Shown here in pieces: positions 33,179 to 43,224 of a stretch of DNA of 64,000 bases (within the stretch, counting starts at the first letter, position 1; each line of letters begins with the position of its first letter). The position numbers and the translations under genes are program-made. Origin of the DNA: Trametes villosa (taxonomy: Eukaryota; Basidiomycota; Agaricomycetes; Polyporales; Polyporaceae); contig PUDQ02000014.1 in the NCBI GenBank assembly GCA_002964805.2, positions 620,001 through 684,000 on the forward strand, written 5' to 3'. The notes beneath the pieces are model-generated. The model had not been told where the DNA came from. It worked only from the letters and a program-made list of their open reading frames with translations, and did no database searches.

Positions 33179-35728
33179 CTACGCGGTGTCGTCGTGTGGC
33201 GATGACGGGGTGAGAGGGGAGGATCCCTGCTCACCCGTCGCGTTCTCGCTCTCGTCGTGCCTGTCGCTAGTAGCGGCAGGCGGTTGGGAAGGCCCGGCGA
33301 CGGGTGCCTCCTGCACGTCCTCCATCGCGCGAGCGGGGGAGTACGGCGGAGGTGGGACTCCGTCATCGGGATGGGTACCCGCCACTACGTGTGACGGGGT
33401 CGAGGCAATGCTCGACGGTTCGGCGACCGCAATTATGGCGGTCGCTGCGGTGGTAGTGGACGCGTCGGTCATGTCGACGTCGTCGGTGGTAACGGCAGGC
33501 GCCTCGGGTGCCTGCGGGGGTGCTGGTGTGGGTGCGGGTGCTGGTGTGGGTGCGGGCGCGTTGGGGGGCGGCAGTGGGCCGCCTGTGGCGACCGGTCCCA
33601 AGTCCCGCGAACTGGGCACGACTCCGACGTCGAGAGTCGAATTCGGGCCGCCATCCATTTGAGGCAGCAGTGACCGAAGGTTGCGCCCGTTCCGCTCGTT
33701 GCGGCACAGTCTCGCGAGCGGCAGGAACCGCTCCGCAGCCATCGGGGTAAGACCGCGCGCCGCAAACCAGCGCGCTAGATGGAACAACGTCGTGCTTGCG
33801 ACGTCGTTGGGGTAGGGGCCCGGGTGGTAGCTAGTACCTACGGGGTACTGCCCCTGCTCTACCACGTAACGGTAGAGCCCCGGCACTGAGAACAGCCAGT
33901 GGGCGAGGGTCACCCAATGCCCTCGCGGTCCCAGTGGCGTGCCGCGCGGCAGCATCGCTCGAACGGCAACGTGGTACTCCACGCTGCGCGTCGTAGAAAG
34001 CCCATTTGGCTCCCGCTCCATCCACTGAGGGATACGGCGCTCATCGACGCCATACCAAGCCTGCCACACAGCAGGCGGGTCACTGAAGCTCGGCTGGTTT
34101 GGGGCCGGCACCGTGCGCTGGGCACGCAGCTTCAGTTTGACCTCCCGCCACTCAGCGGGCGTCCGCTTGCGCGAGAGGGTCGACGACGGCGGCGGCAAGT
34201 GCGCCGTCGACGCGTGCTCGAGTCCAGGGGGAGTGTTTCCCCGGGAGTCGGCTCGTTGAGCCGCCGCGATCAGCGGCGGCGGCGCCTCTCGACGCCACGA
34301 CGACTGTAGCTGGTTAAGACCAGCCACTCCTGTGTACTCCGAACGGGAGTTCACTTGACCAATTAGGTTGCGGATGCGGTGAGCCGCCTCACCCGTATCA
34401 CGGCGAGCAGCCATGATAATGTTGTTGGCGTCCGCGACGGACACCGGCACGTAGTTGTACCAGTGCCCCGCGAGACGCGGGTCCGAGTCGGTGGGGAGGG
34501 CCAACAGGTGGTACGGCCACCCGGGGACCCTCGCCACATCCGTCGCTGGTTGCGGCGGAGGTTGCGTGCCAAACGGCGCGCCCTGACCCGGAGCATGTGC
34601 CGGGCCAGTGTCGTGACGAGCACGACGATACCGGTTTCGAGAGACGAGTCTCTCGATCCGCCTCTCGTCGATATCGTCGTCCTCGTCGCTCGTCGCGTTT
34701 TCCCAGTCCACCATAGGGTGGTCCCGGTCCGCGGATGTCGACGAGGTCGGCATCGCCGTCGAGTTCGACGGTCCTGCCACATTTGGCGTCGTCATCTGCG
34801 ACGCTCCAGTCCTCGATGGTCCTGCCCCGCTGGGCAGCGACACGATCGGCATCAAGCTGGGCCCAGCGGACGGCGCTGAGCTCCTTGATGTCGACGCGAA
34901 CGACCTATTGTTCGCAGTATCCCTCCTCCGAGGGCTGAGTTCCCTCGGGTCGCGTCGTCGTTCGTCGCGCGGAGGCGACACCCTCCTGTGCCGAGCCCGA
35001 CTGAGCTCAGCCTCCAACTGCGAGCGCACTTCATCGCGCTCGCGCTCGTACTCGTCGCGCTCCTGGCGAGCGGCCTCGCGCTCGCTCCGGTATCTGTCCC
35101 GGATCGACTTCGTCTCGTCGACGAGCTCCTTCATCTTCTGGAGCTTCGCCTCGAGCTCCGCGATCCAATCGCGGCTCCTCCCCTCCTCCACCCTCTGGTG
35201 CTCCTCGAAGTGCCGCCAGAACCGCTGCTGCAGTTCTGACTGGACGCGTGTCTGCGCGTCCCGGAACGTCGAGTCTGACGCCGCCGCGTTGTAGTGGCGG
35301 ACAAAGTCCGCGCACACAGCGCAGTTGTCGCTGTGCGCGACCAACAAATGTTGGCCCGCTACGGGCGCCCAGGTCATGCTCGAGAAGGGCATGAGGGGGA
35401 TGCCACCAGTCTGTGGCATCGGCGCGCTCGAACTGGGCGCGCTCTGGAATGCAGGACCCGCTTGATGCGGGAACTGGAAGCCGCCGCCGTACGGAAACCC
35501 GTAGGCGGGCATGCCCTGCGAGAAGGCATGCGGGAACTGCTGGGGGTGGGTTACCCCCGGCATGGACGAGAACGCGGGAGCTGCCGCTTGTTGCGGCAGC
35601 ATGAACTGCGAAGGTTGGGGAAAGGGAATGTTTTGTTGTTGAGGGGCCGCAGGTTGCGACCCCTGTTGCTCCGAGGCTTGCTGCCCGGAGCCGCTGGCTT
35701 GCGTGTTGTCTTGCGGGGCGTCGTTCAT
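33179..35728 (-). CDS. Retrotransposon-associated ORF, 849 residues, unknown function
   Basis: One uninterrupted frame from ATG 35728. N-terminal 130 residues are Gln/Pro/Ala-rich. Then comes CAVCADFVRHYNAAA and a long charged coiled coil (RDRYRSEREAARQERDEYER), followed by an Arg/Ser-rich stretch. The C-terminal half looks globular: HWYNYVPVSVADANNIIMAA, PPAVWQAWYGVDERRIPQWM and YPNDVASTTLFHLARWFAARGL. I believe similar ORFs accompany gypsy-type elements across Agaricomycetes, usually annotated as hypothetical. Position 3' of pol and just before the 3' LTR is that of an env-like or accessory ORF. It has no reverse transcriptase or integrase motifs. The frame is preserved even though pol is gone. 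Confidence 0.75.
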   Translation of the reverse strand: MNDAPQDNTQASGSGQQASEQQGSQPAAPQQQNIPFPQPSQFMLPQQAAAPAFSSMPGVTHPQQFPHAFSQGMPAYGFPYGGGFQFPHQAGPAFQSAPSSSAPMPQTGGIPLMPFSSMTWAPVAGQHLLVAHSDNCAVCADFVRHYNAAASDSTFRDAQTRVQSELQQRFWRHFEEHQRVEEGRSRDWIAELEAKLQKMKELVDETKSIRDRYRSEREAARQERDEYERERDEVRSQLEAELSRARHRRVSPPRDERRRDPRELSPRRRDTANNRSFASTSRSSAPSAGPSLMPIVSLPSGAGPSRTGASQMTTPNVAGPSNSTAMPTSSTSADRDHPMVDWENATSDEDDDIDERRIERLVSRNRYRRARHDTGPAHAPGQGAPFGTQPPPQPATDVARVPGWPYHLLALPTDSDPRLAGHWYNYVPVSVADANNIIMAARRDTGEAAHRIRNLIGQVNSRSEYTGVAGLNQLQSSWRREAPPPLIAAAQRADSRGNTPPGLEHASTAHLPPPSSTLSRKRTPAEWREVKLKLRAQRTVPAPNQPSFSDPPAVWQAWYGVDERRIPQWMEREPNGLSTTRSVEYHVAVRAMLPRGTPLGPRGHWVTLAHWLFSVPGLYRYVVEQGQYPVGTSYHPGPYPNDVASTTLFHLARWFAARGLTPMAAERFLPLARLCRNERNGRNLRSLLPQMDGGPNSTLDVGVVPSSRDLGPVATGGPLPPPNAPAPTPAPAPTPAPPQAPEAPAVTTDDVDMTDASTTTAATAIIAVAEPSSIASTPSHVVAGTHPDDGVPPPPYSPARAMEDVQEAPVAGPSQPPAATSDRHDESENATGEQGSSPLTPSSPHDDTA

Positions 35729-36430
35729 GGCACGGGCGTCGTTGTTGGTGGTGGTGGTGAGGTGGCAGAGTTCGGTTATGACCCTGCACTCGCGAGGTCG
35801 CCGTCTTAAAGCGCCGGCGGAGTCCGAACGCGTCGGTGGCTGCCTCGCGCACGCGCGCCTGCACGTGACGTACTATTTCACGGTCACGCGCCCTCTGCGC
35901 GTGCTCTGTCCTTCACCACGACTACTCAATCGGGTAGTCTTGACCACGAAGCGCATGTTGCGCTTCGTACATCCGCTAAGTCTTGGCTAGTGTTGCTCGG
36001 TCCAGTCCCAGGACCGCTCAAGGACCGGGGACTGGACCAGGACTGGACCGCCCAAGGACCAATACATGGTCCGGTCCTAGGGTGGTCCAGTCCTGGTCCT
36101 GGTCCCCGGTCCCCAGCCTTCGAGCTTTTACTCAGACTGGTCAAGACTGGTTAAGACCGGTTCAGGACCGCCTGGATAGGACCGTCAAGGACCGCCAAAA
36201 ACCGGTCCGGACCGGTCCTCGGTCACCCTGGCAAGCAGACCTGTCCCCGGGCTGAGGCAGCAGTTTCCGGGGGCAGAGCCCAGAGCTATACAGCTGTTCT
36301 CACGGTCATGCGTGTTCCGGCCCTTCTACACCAAGTCCACAATTTTTGAGTGGTCGGCTCCCACACACATCATCACACCTAGGCTCCCCAACAAACTCAT
36401 CATATCTCTCATCTGCTTCTACTGCCTGTA

Positions 36431-39400
36431 ATGGCGAAAACTCGAGCTGCATCAGATAAGCGAACGCGTGCTACACAGCAGAAGGGAGGTAAGCGAAAAC
36501 GGCAAGACGGCTCCGGATCCGAGGAGGACAGTGGGAAAAAGAAGCAGTCGAAGACGCGCAGCAAGCGCCGAAAGCGGAAGCAAAGCGCCGAGGAGGTGGA
36601 CGTGGCAGACAAAGAGAGCGAAGAAGAGCCTGAGGTAATCGAGGTGAAGGAGACTGATGAGGAAGACGAGGACGATGAACAGGAAGCAGAAGAGGGGCAG
36701 GATGAGGAAGAGGACGAGGATGGTGGGGATGAGGACGAGGATGGAGACAAGGAGCAAGAGGGTGGCCGGCGAGGCCGAAGAGCAGGACGTGCTCGTGATG
36801 AGGGAACGGACCCCGAGGTATGTACTTCAGGCGGATGAGTTCCTAGACAAGCTGTAGTGAACGATATCGACAAGGAGGAGAGTGAGTTGGACGTACCTAG
36901 CAAGGTTTCCCAGAAGGTCGACCAAGCAGCCGACCTCCAGACCGTCTTCTCGCCACGGGTCAACGTCCGGTTCAAGTCGTCCGGTGGCAAGGTGGAGGAG
37001 GAGCGAGGACGGTGGTGTCTGATCTGCAAGTGAGTACTCGCCGCGGAAGACCTTCAGTGTCGGGACTCACCAGGTGTCGCGCATAGGGAGGACCCGAAGA
37101 AACGGCAAGAACATGGCGGACGGGCAGGGTGGTACACCGGCGGAAACTCGACGTGCCGGAGGCACATCGCGTCCGCCCATTACACCGAGTACAGTAAGAG
37201 ATGTAAAGAAGCTAAGGTGGCGGAGGCGGCCGCGGCGACGCCGAAGAGCGTCCTCGCAGCGCGGAAGAAAGAGGCGGAGGGGCGGGAGCAAGCGGCTGCG
37301 AAGAAGCAGACGACGCTCGATGGCGTGGCGCGCAAGGTGGAGACGCCCACGGTGTTCTCACGGCCTGGTATATTCGACGCAGTCACGCAGCACGTTGTCG
37401 TCGGCGACCAGGTGTGTCTCGCGCCACCGCCTCGTCGCTCGCGCCGACCCCCGCGTTTATTAAATTCAATGTTCACTCTAGGCTCTACTGGTGGCCGACA
37501 ACGTCACGTTCACCAACTGCCTCGTCGCCATGCGGCCGAAAACCACACGCGAAGACTTGCCGACGCGCGCGACGGTGCGCACGCGCATAGGTAATGAATT
37601 CAATACCTACGTTTCGGATATCCGGAAGAACATCGAGGGCGCCATTGGCGACGTCTCGACGAATTTCGATCTATGGACAGAAGACCACGCAAGCATCGCA
37701 TACTTTGGGCTCATAGGTCAGTGGATTGACACGCTCGGCGAGACCGACACCCCGAGCGGCGCGCAGGGAGAGCCTGCGAAGTGGTCCCTTCGCTCTGAAG
37801 TGCTCGCGATGCACGAAATCCTGGGCAACCACAGCGGCGCGAATCTTGGGCGGTACTTCCTCAAGTTCACGGATCGCGTGGGGATCACCGCAAAAGGAGG
37901 CGCGACGAACAAGGTACGCGCGAACCTGTGCGGCGGATTCCGTTACTGATCCTATTGCTTCGCACAGCTTGGGCGCGTCACGGCGGACAACGCGTCCAAC
38001 AACGCGACCGCCTCGGCGGAGATTGAGCGGCTGCTCGCCAAGCGCGGCGTGCTCGAATGGAACGCCGACGAACAGCAGCTCAGCTGCATCGCTCATGTGG
38101 TTCAACTCGGCATCGAAGACTTCATGACCGAAGTCACGCAAGTCGCCCTGGTCGAGAGCAAGCAAGCGATCTGGGACTACGATCCAACACTGCCTGCCAA
38201 CCGCGTGGCCATCGGCGGCCTCGACTCCCTCGCAATGCTCCGGACGCTCTCGATCAAGGTACGCTCGTATATTCTCGGCGCGCGCTCATAGCTCGACTAA
38301 CCACCTGACAGATCCAAGCATCGCCCCAGCGTTTGGAAGCGTTCAAGCGCACGCAGAAGCAGACCGGGATTGATGATCCCCTCATCATCCCGCTGCACAA
38401 CAACACGCGCTGGGGGAGCGCCAACCGTATGTGCGAGCGCGCCTACCGGCTTCGAGAGGTACGTAGTCCTTATGTGCATCTAATGTCTGTATTAACGTCG
38501 TCTCAGGCTATCGACGCGTTCGTCGCGACCGCGGACGCGAAGTTTGGCCCGATTACAGTCATCCGACAGGCCGGGTCGATCACCAAGAAGATACCTTGGT
38601 CTGCGTTCCGTCTCGAGGACGCCGACTGGAAGCGCGTCCGGCTATGCGCGGACATTCTCGCGGTAAGCAACTCCTCTACACTGATTGGTCGCGCGGTACT
38701 GAAACGCTCGCAGGACGCCAACCGATACCATCAGCTTTTCTCTGCGGACACAGTCCCAACCATCCACCGCGTCATCCCCGCGCTCGAGGCCCTCTGTACG
38801 CGGTGGGAACGCAAGCTGGAAGATCCGAAGTACGCCCTCTTCCATCCGGCCATCAAGCGCGGACTCAGCAAGCTCGGCAAGTACTACAACAAGCTTGATA
38901 ACAGTGATGTTTATGTCCTCTCCCTCTGTGAGTATCTCCCGTGTACGGTTGTTTTGTGTGACTGATTATTGTTTCAGTGCTGCACCCGTATTACAAGCTG
39001 TCCTACATCGAGGAGAAATGGGGCGGCGCCGAGGAGCAGGCCGAGGAGATCGCCGCCGGCAACCCAAACACTGTCAACTGGACTGAGCACGCGCAAACAG
39101 TCGTCGACAACGCGGTAAGTCTATTTCGGGCGATTGAATGAAATCATTATTGACCGCGCGCGCAGATGGAGCGCTATTGGCCGAAGCGGCTGAACGCGGC
39201 AAGCGCGGCGGCGGCTGCAGCCACCCGTGATGAGAACCCGCCCTCTGCGCTGCGCGCGCAGTCCAGGAACGTGGCAAGCGGCGACGAATCGGAGGACGAG
39301 TTCGACATCGCGCGCCAGCGGCGGCTTCAAGAGGACCCATCTGGAGGGTGGAAGTCCGAGCTCAAACGGTATCTGGACGACCCCGGGAACGACGTCAGCA

Positions 39401-39797
39401 AGCACATCAACACGGTAGAGTACTGGTGGGTAAGTACTGTCCTTCCCCGCCTCCGATCGGACTGTCGGGACTGATGTATATTTCAAACTAGGAACACCGC
39501 CTTGTATACCCGACGCTTGCGAGGATGGCGCTCGATATCCTTCCAATCCCGGCGTCCTCGGTCGCGGTCGAGAGGCTGTTCTCCCGTGCCCGCGAGGTCT
39601 CCACGGATCGCCGATCTCGCATCGGCCCGGAGCTGTTTGAGTGGCTCGAGTGCTTGCACCACTACTGGCGCTCGCGCATCGTTGACTACGCCCGGATCAA
39701 CAGCCAGGAGGTAGAGGAGGTGGATATGAGCGAGTTCGCCGTGTTCTACGAGGTCGAGGAGCTCTTCCGCGACGACGAGGACGCCCCAGACATGTAG
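36431..39797 (+). CDS. hAT transposase, left copy
   Basis: Eleven exons: 36431..36817, 36858..37029, 37087..37411, 37482..37913, 37968..38258, 38312..38458, 38507..38662, 38714..38927, 38978..39114, 39166..39429, 39492..39797. The first exon is Lys/Arg then Glu/Asp-rich (likely nuclear localisation). A BED zinc finger follows (WCLIC ... HIASAH), then the RNase-H-like core with FDLWTEDHASIAYFGL, VTADNASNN and CIAHVVQL, and the RW motif (NTRWGSA). The C-terminal hAT dimerisation domain is complete (PASSVAVERLFSRAREVSTD). The intron 1 phase does not fit the obvious GTATGT donor, so the exon 1/2 join is unresolved. Otherwise the frame is intact and may encode an active transposase. Confidence 0.85.
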
Positions 39798-40910
39798 CAG
39801 TAGTTTAGATTAGTTTCATTATTGTATGTATCTGAGAATACTCTTCGGGCCCCCTCCCCGCTCACGCCTGCACTATGTCCTATGCCTCCTCGACGTGGGC
39901 GCCTATTAACGCGCCGAAGCCTTCTCGCGGCCGCAGTCATCGATCGCCCGCTCTCTCATCCATCCAGCATCCACTATTCCCTAGACTCTTGTATCTGCCC
40001 TCGCGCCCGCTTCGCACCCTCCTCACGCGCGTTCCAAATGCCGCCTCTACTAAAACCGCAACATGTTGGCGGCCGCCCGGCGCTCGCACCCCTCCAGTCG
40101 GCCCACCGCGCTCACCGCCAGTCAGCTCGCCGCGCCCGCTCGCGCATCGCGCCCGCTCGCGCATCGCGCCCACTCGCGCATTGCGCTTGCATCGTGCGCC
40201 GCCGATGGAGCTTCAGACGGGTCGCTGGATGCGTCAGTTTTGGCACTGCGGTACGTCATCTACTCTCCCGCCCGCATCCCTGCGCTCCCGACTCCGTACT
40301 GATGAGCATCTGCATCTAGATCACCCGGATCGTGCAGGCTACCTGCGGGCGGCCTCGCGCGCGCAGATTCCAAGCATTGCGCGCGCTCTCGTGGACCGGC
40401 AAGCTCTTGGAAGGTATGCAGATGCCGTGTCGCTACACCATCCCCCCTCGAGCTCGAGCTCCACCCGGCGCCCTCACTCGCTCCCCTCGCCGTGTTCCTC
40501 ATCCCCCAAGACCTCTTCCTTGGCTCTTCCACGCTCTCCCACGCCCTCGTCGCCATCTGTCTCCTGTGCAACCCACCCTGACCCTCGGCTTGTACCTCTG
40601 CTAAGTGCCCGGCTACTGGTGGCGCTTGACTGTCTTCACGGCTCCTGGCGCTCATTCCGGTGCTTAGGTGTGTACATCCTTACCTATCATGGTGGCTCTA
40701 CCCAGCCATCATGCCCCCTTATCCCGGCCATGCTCCACTGCTAATTTATACTGAGTCTTGTTCACTGCATAGTTATATTGTTTTGCACACTGTATATCAT
40801 ACTATTGTACTTCAATAGCCTAGAAATATATCTTTGTGATACTCTCCTTGTGCAGGCATGTATCAGTGACAGTCCTAGGAGACCAACCTCTGTTAATTTG
40901 TTGCCAAGGC
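39798..40910 (+). other. hAT 3' internal region without clear coding function
   Basis: About 1.1 kb between the transposase stop and the subterminal repeats. Around 40130-40190 a short tandem repeat (units containing CGCCCGCTCGCGCATCG) occurs about three times. Frames here lack splice support or motifs. The mirror lies at 43444-44556. Confidence 0.45.
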
Positions 40911-41129
40911 CGGTCCTAACCAGTCCAGACCGGTTCCGACCGGTCCTGTAAAAATTGCGGTCCTGAACCGGTCTGAACCGGTCTGTGGACCGAGTAAGGA
41001 CCGCGGTCCTACCAGGACCGCGGTCCTGGTCCGGTCCTTTGTAGCGTAAGGCGGTCCGGTCTTGGTCCTGGTCCCCGGTCCTGCTGTTGAGGGTCAAAAG
41101 ACCGGACCGGACCAGACCCCGCAACACTA

Positions 41130-41284
41130 ACGACGCGCGGGTATTCGGAGCCCGCGCGTCTGGTGAGGGCAGCCTTCTACAACTGCCCCACCATCTCCCG
41201 AGTACGCCGAGCCCTAATAGAGCCCGGACCAGAGTACTTGGAGACCGCGGGCATCAGAAGTGCCCGACTCTGTGAGTTTTTACA
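41130..41284 (+). repeat. Inverted LTR fragment adjoining the left hAT
   Basis: 155 bp, the exact mirror of 43070-43224, i.e. one part of the 5' LTR duplicated in inverted orientation with the hAT. The other LTR part, beyond the hAT, is absent on this side because the palindrome ends at the hAT terminus. Confidence 0.85.
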
Positions 41285-41389
41285 CTTTTTTTACTCTTAC
41301 CGTGTTAGAATCGCCCGATTTGGGGCTCGATGTGCAACCACGTCATCGAACTCTAACCCCCTAGCAACCCCCATCCGCATCCAGCAAGA

Positions 41390-41522
41390 ATGAGCCACCA
41401 CAGCTCAAACAACCCCACGGACCCGCGAACTCCGCGGGCCTCGACTTCTACCTCGAACCAAACCCCCCGCGCTGAGTTCGGCGCGGGCCCATCCGCCACG
41501 TCACTCCCTCGGTCTACTGTAT
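41390..41522 (+). pseudogene. Truncated inverted copy of gag 5' end
   Basis: Mirror of the gag start at 42964. It opens MSHHSSNNPTDPRTPR and runs about 43 codons. The palindrome ends at 41517 and a stop follows at once in the spacer. Confidence 0.8.
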
Positions 41523-42964
41523 AGTGTTGTAGAACCACGTAGCGGCATCACCGCTAAGTGCAGTGCCCAATATTCGGACACGGTCACGGTCCATCCTAGG
41601 ACCCGTGATCCTCAACGTGTTGAAGTACTCGAGGAGGCCTCGCAGCCATACCTCGAGTGCATCGAGATCGTCTTTCCCTTCGTACGTCTTGGGTGGCGCA
41701 AGTTTCGCCACCTTCAAGTACGCAGGGGGATCACCCTCTGGAGGTGATCCGACCATCTCATCTATCATCCGTACGAGACGGCTGATCGTTACACCATCAC
41801 GAGGCCCTACTACAGGCCCCGTGTATGCCAGCGGTTCCGTAGTTTCCGCTGGCTGCATAGGAGGTAATCCTCCGTAATATGCAGACGCTCCCATTGAACG
41901 TCGAGGGTGTTTCCAGTCCCATAGTCCAGGCGGCCGTTCTTGACGGTACGCGGGTCCTTGGGACGCAGACATAGGCTCAGCGGGATAATCGCTGGGCGAG
42001 GATGGAATTGGCTGCGCGACGTGCGCAGCCCTAGTTGAGCCTTGCGGATGATCGAATGCCACGTTCCGAGTAGGAACGGCATTCTGTGCATCGCCAGTTC
42101 GACGGGTTGATGAGGACAGCGGCAGTTGCGCCATCGTGTGCGGTGGATCATACAGCCCCGCACGACTCAGTCGTTCAATCCGGCCAGCGACGATACGCTG
42201 GCGAGGATCCAATAGTGCATCCTCTACTTCGCGATCATCCGCGAAGTTCTCCATTTGCGGATCAGCAGCTGAGCTGATATGTGTGTCTATGGTTGCCCTT
42301 GTCATAGGCAACTCGTCGCTTTCATCCTCACCAGCCACGATAGGCTGATGAATGTGGTGCCCTGCATCGGCATCCTCACTTACCGCTATAGTGCGAGCGG
42401 TAAGGTCCTCCTCGTCTTCTTCATCCATTAGGTCACCTAGGCCTAATTCCGCTAATGCGGACTGCAGAGCGAGGTTCGTCTCGTTCTCTGCCTCGAGTAT
42501 CTGCTTCTGCAGCAGACGGAATCGTTTCTTCGATTCCCGAACTACCATGCGCAACGGCGCAAGGTTCAGTGCCGGTGCCGCCGGCACTGACGAGCTCGCA
42601 GCCAACTGCTGCGAGCGTCCTTCACGCAGATCCTGCCAGTCTTGCCCAATGTTGGCAAGACTCCGACTGTTAAGCGAGCTCGCAGCGGAGCCCGATCGTC
42701 GTGACGGGCCTGCTTGTTCTGAAGCCGGTCGTCCAGCATGCACGCTGGCAGTCGCACGACCCCTAGTAGGGTTCGTGGTGTCGTCTAAGCCGCCGGATAC
42801 CACTGATTGTGGTATCGAGGTCCACCCTCGCCCTCTGTAGACCGAGGGAGTGACGTGGCGGGTTGGCCCGCGCCGAACTCAGCGCGGGGGGTTTGGTTCG
42901 AGGTAGAAGTCGAGGCCCGCGGAGTTCGCGGGTCCGTGGGGTTGTTTGAGCTGTGGTGGCTCAT
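41514..42964 (-). pseudogene. gag: Gag of the 16-kb retrotransposon, truncated and frameshifted
   Basis: Frame one starts at ATG 42964 (MSHHSSNNPT...) and stops about 60 codons in. A second frame, open from upstream of 42803, continues for more than 420 residues. It holds a Ser/Arg-rich part, a coiled coil (RESKKRFRLLQKQILEAENE) and then the Ty3/gypsy Gag segment (LAPPKTYEGKDDLDALEVWL, GTALSGDAATWFYNTIQ). A single frameshift or an unseen intron must connect the frames. The ORF ends artificially where it runs into the left palindrome arm at 41517, so the rest of gag and all of pol are missing. Confidence 0.7.
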
Positions 42965-43069
42965 TCTTGCTGGATGCGGATGGGGGTTGCTAGGGGGTTA
43001 GAGTTCGATGACGTGGTTGCACATCGAGCCCCAAATCGGGCGATTCTAACACGGTAAGAGTAAAAAAAG

Positions 43070-43224
43070 TGTAAAAACTCACAGAGTCGGGCACTTCTGA
43101 TGCCCGCGGTCTCCAAGTACTCTGGTCCGGGCTCTATTAGGGCTCGGCGTACTCGGGAGATGGTGGGGCAGTTGTAGAAGGCTGCCCTCACCAGACGCGC
43201 GGGCTCCGAATACCCGCGCGTCGT
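43070..43224 (-). repeat. 5' LTR of the 16-kb retrotransposon, inner part
   Basis: 155 bp of LTR from the TGTAAAAAC terminus to the hAT insertion point, ending in the first copy of the 8-bp hAT duplication CGCGTCGT (43217-43224). It resumes at 48375. Confidence 0.9.

Larger units (their letters stand above)
35988..41129 (+). mobile_element. hAT transposon, left (inverted) copy
   Basis: 5142 bp, TAGTGTTGCTCGGTCC...to...GCAACACTA. It is the mirror image of the right copy (coordinates sum to 84354). The inner end is followed by ACGACGCG (41130-41137), the reverse complement of the right copy's duplication. The outer end is preceded by GTCTTGGC (35980-35987), which is unrelated. So this copy did not arrive by ordinary insertion here. 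Dense GGACCG/CGGTCC words fill both subterminal regions (about 35996-36220 and 40910-41115). Confidence 0.9.
35988..41517 (+). repeat. Left arm of the 12.4-kb palindrome
   Basis: 5530 bp that map base-for-base onto 42837-48366 in reverse complement (paired coordinates sum to 84354 throughout, so there are no net indels). Three differences were seen: one in the transposase (GCGCGC versus GTGCGC at about 38280) and two near the inner end (about 41490-41492). Confidence 0.9.

Noticed and set aside
33186..34309. Plus-strand frames over the 849-residue ORF
   Set aside because: Ala/Gly/Val-rich antisense shadows without independent support.
40130..40190. Possible CRISPR-like short repeat array
   Set aside because: Adjacent GC-rich minisatellite units without spacers in a eukaryotic transposon; not a CRISPR.
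39822..40744. Frames of 165 and 289 codons in the hAT 3' region
   Set aside because: Ser/Pro/Arg-rich, overlapping in several frames and partly made of a tandem repeat; no motif or intron. Treated as non-coding part of the transposon.
43030..43070. tRNA-type primer-binding site after the 5' LTR of the 16-kb element
   Set aside because: The sequence after the LTR (CTTTTTTTACTCTTACC on the minus strand) does not start with TGG and shows no complement in the LTR, so the priming mode is left open.
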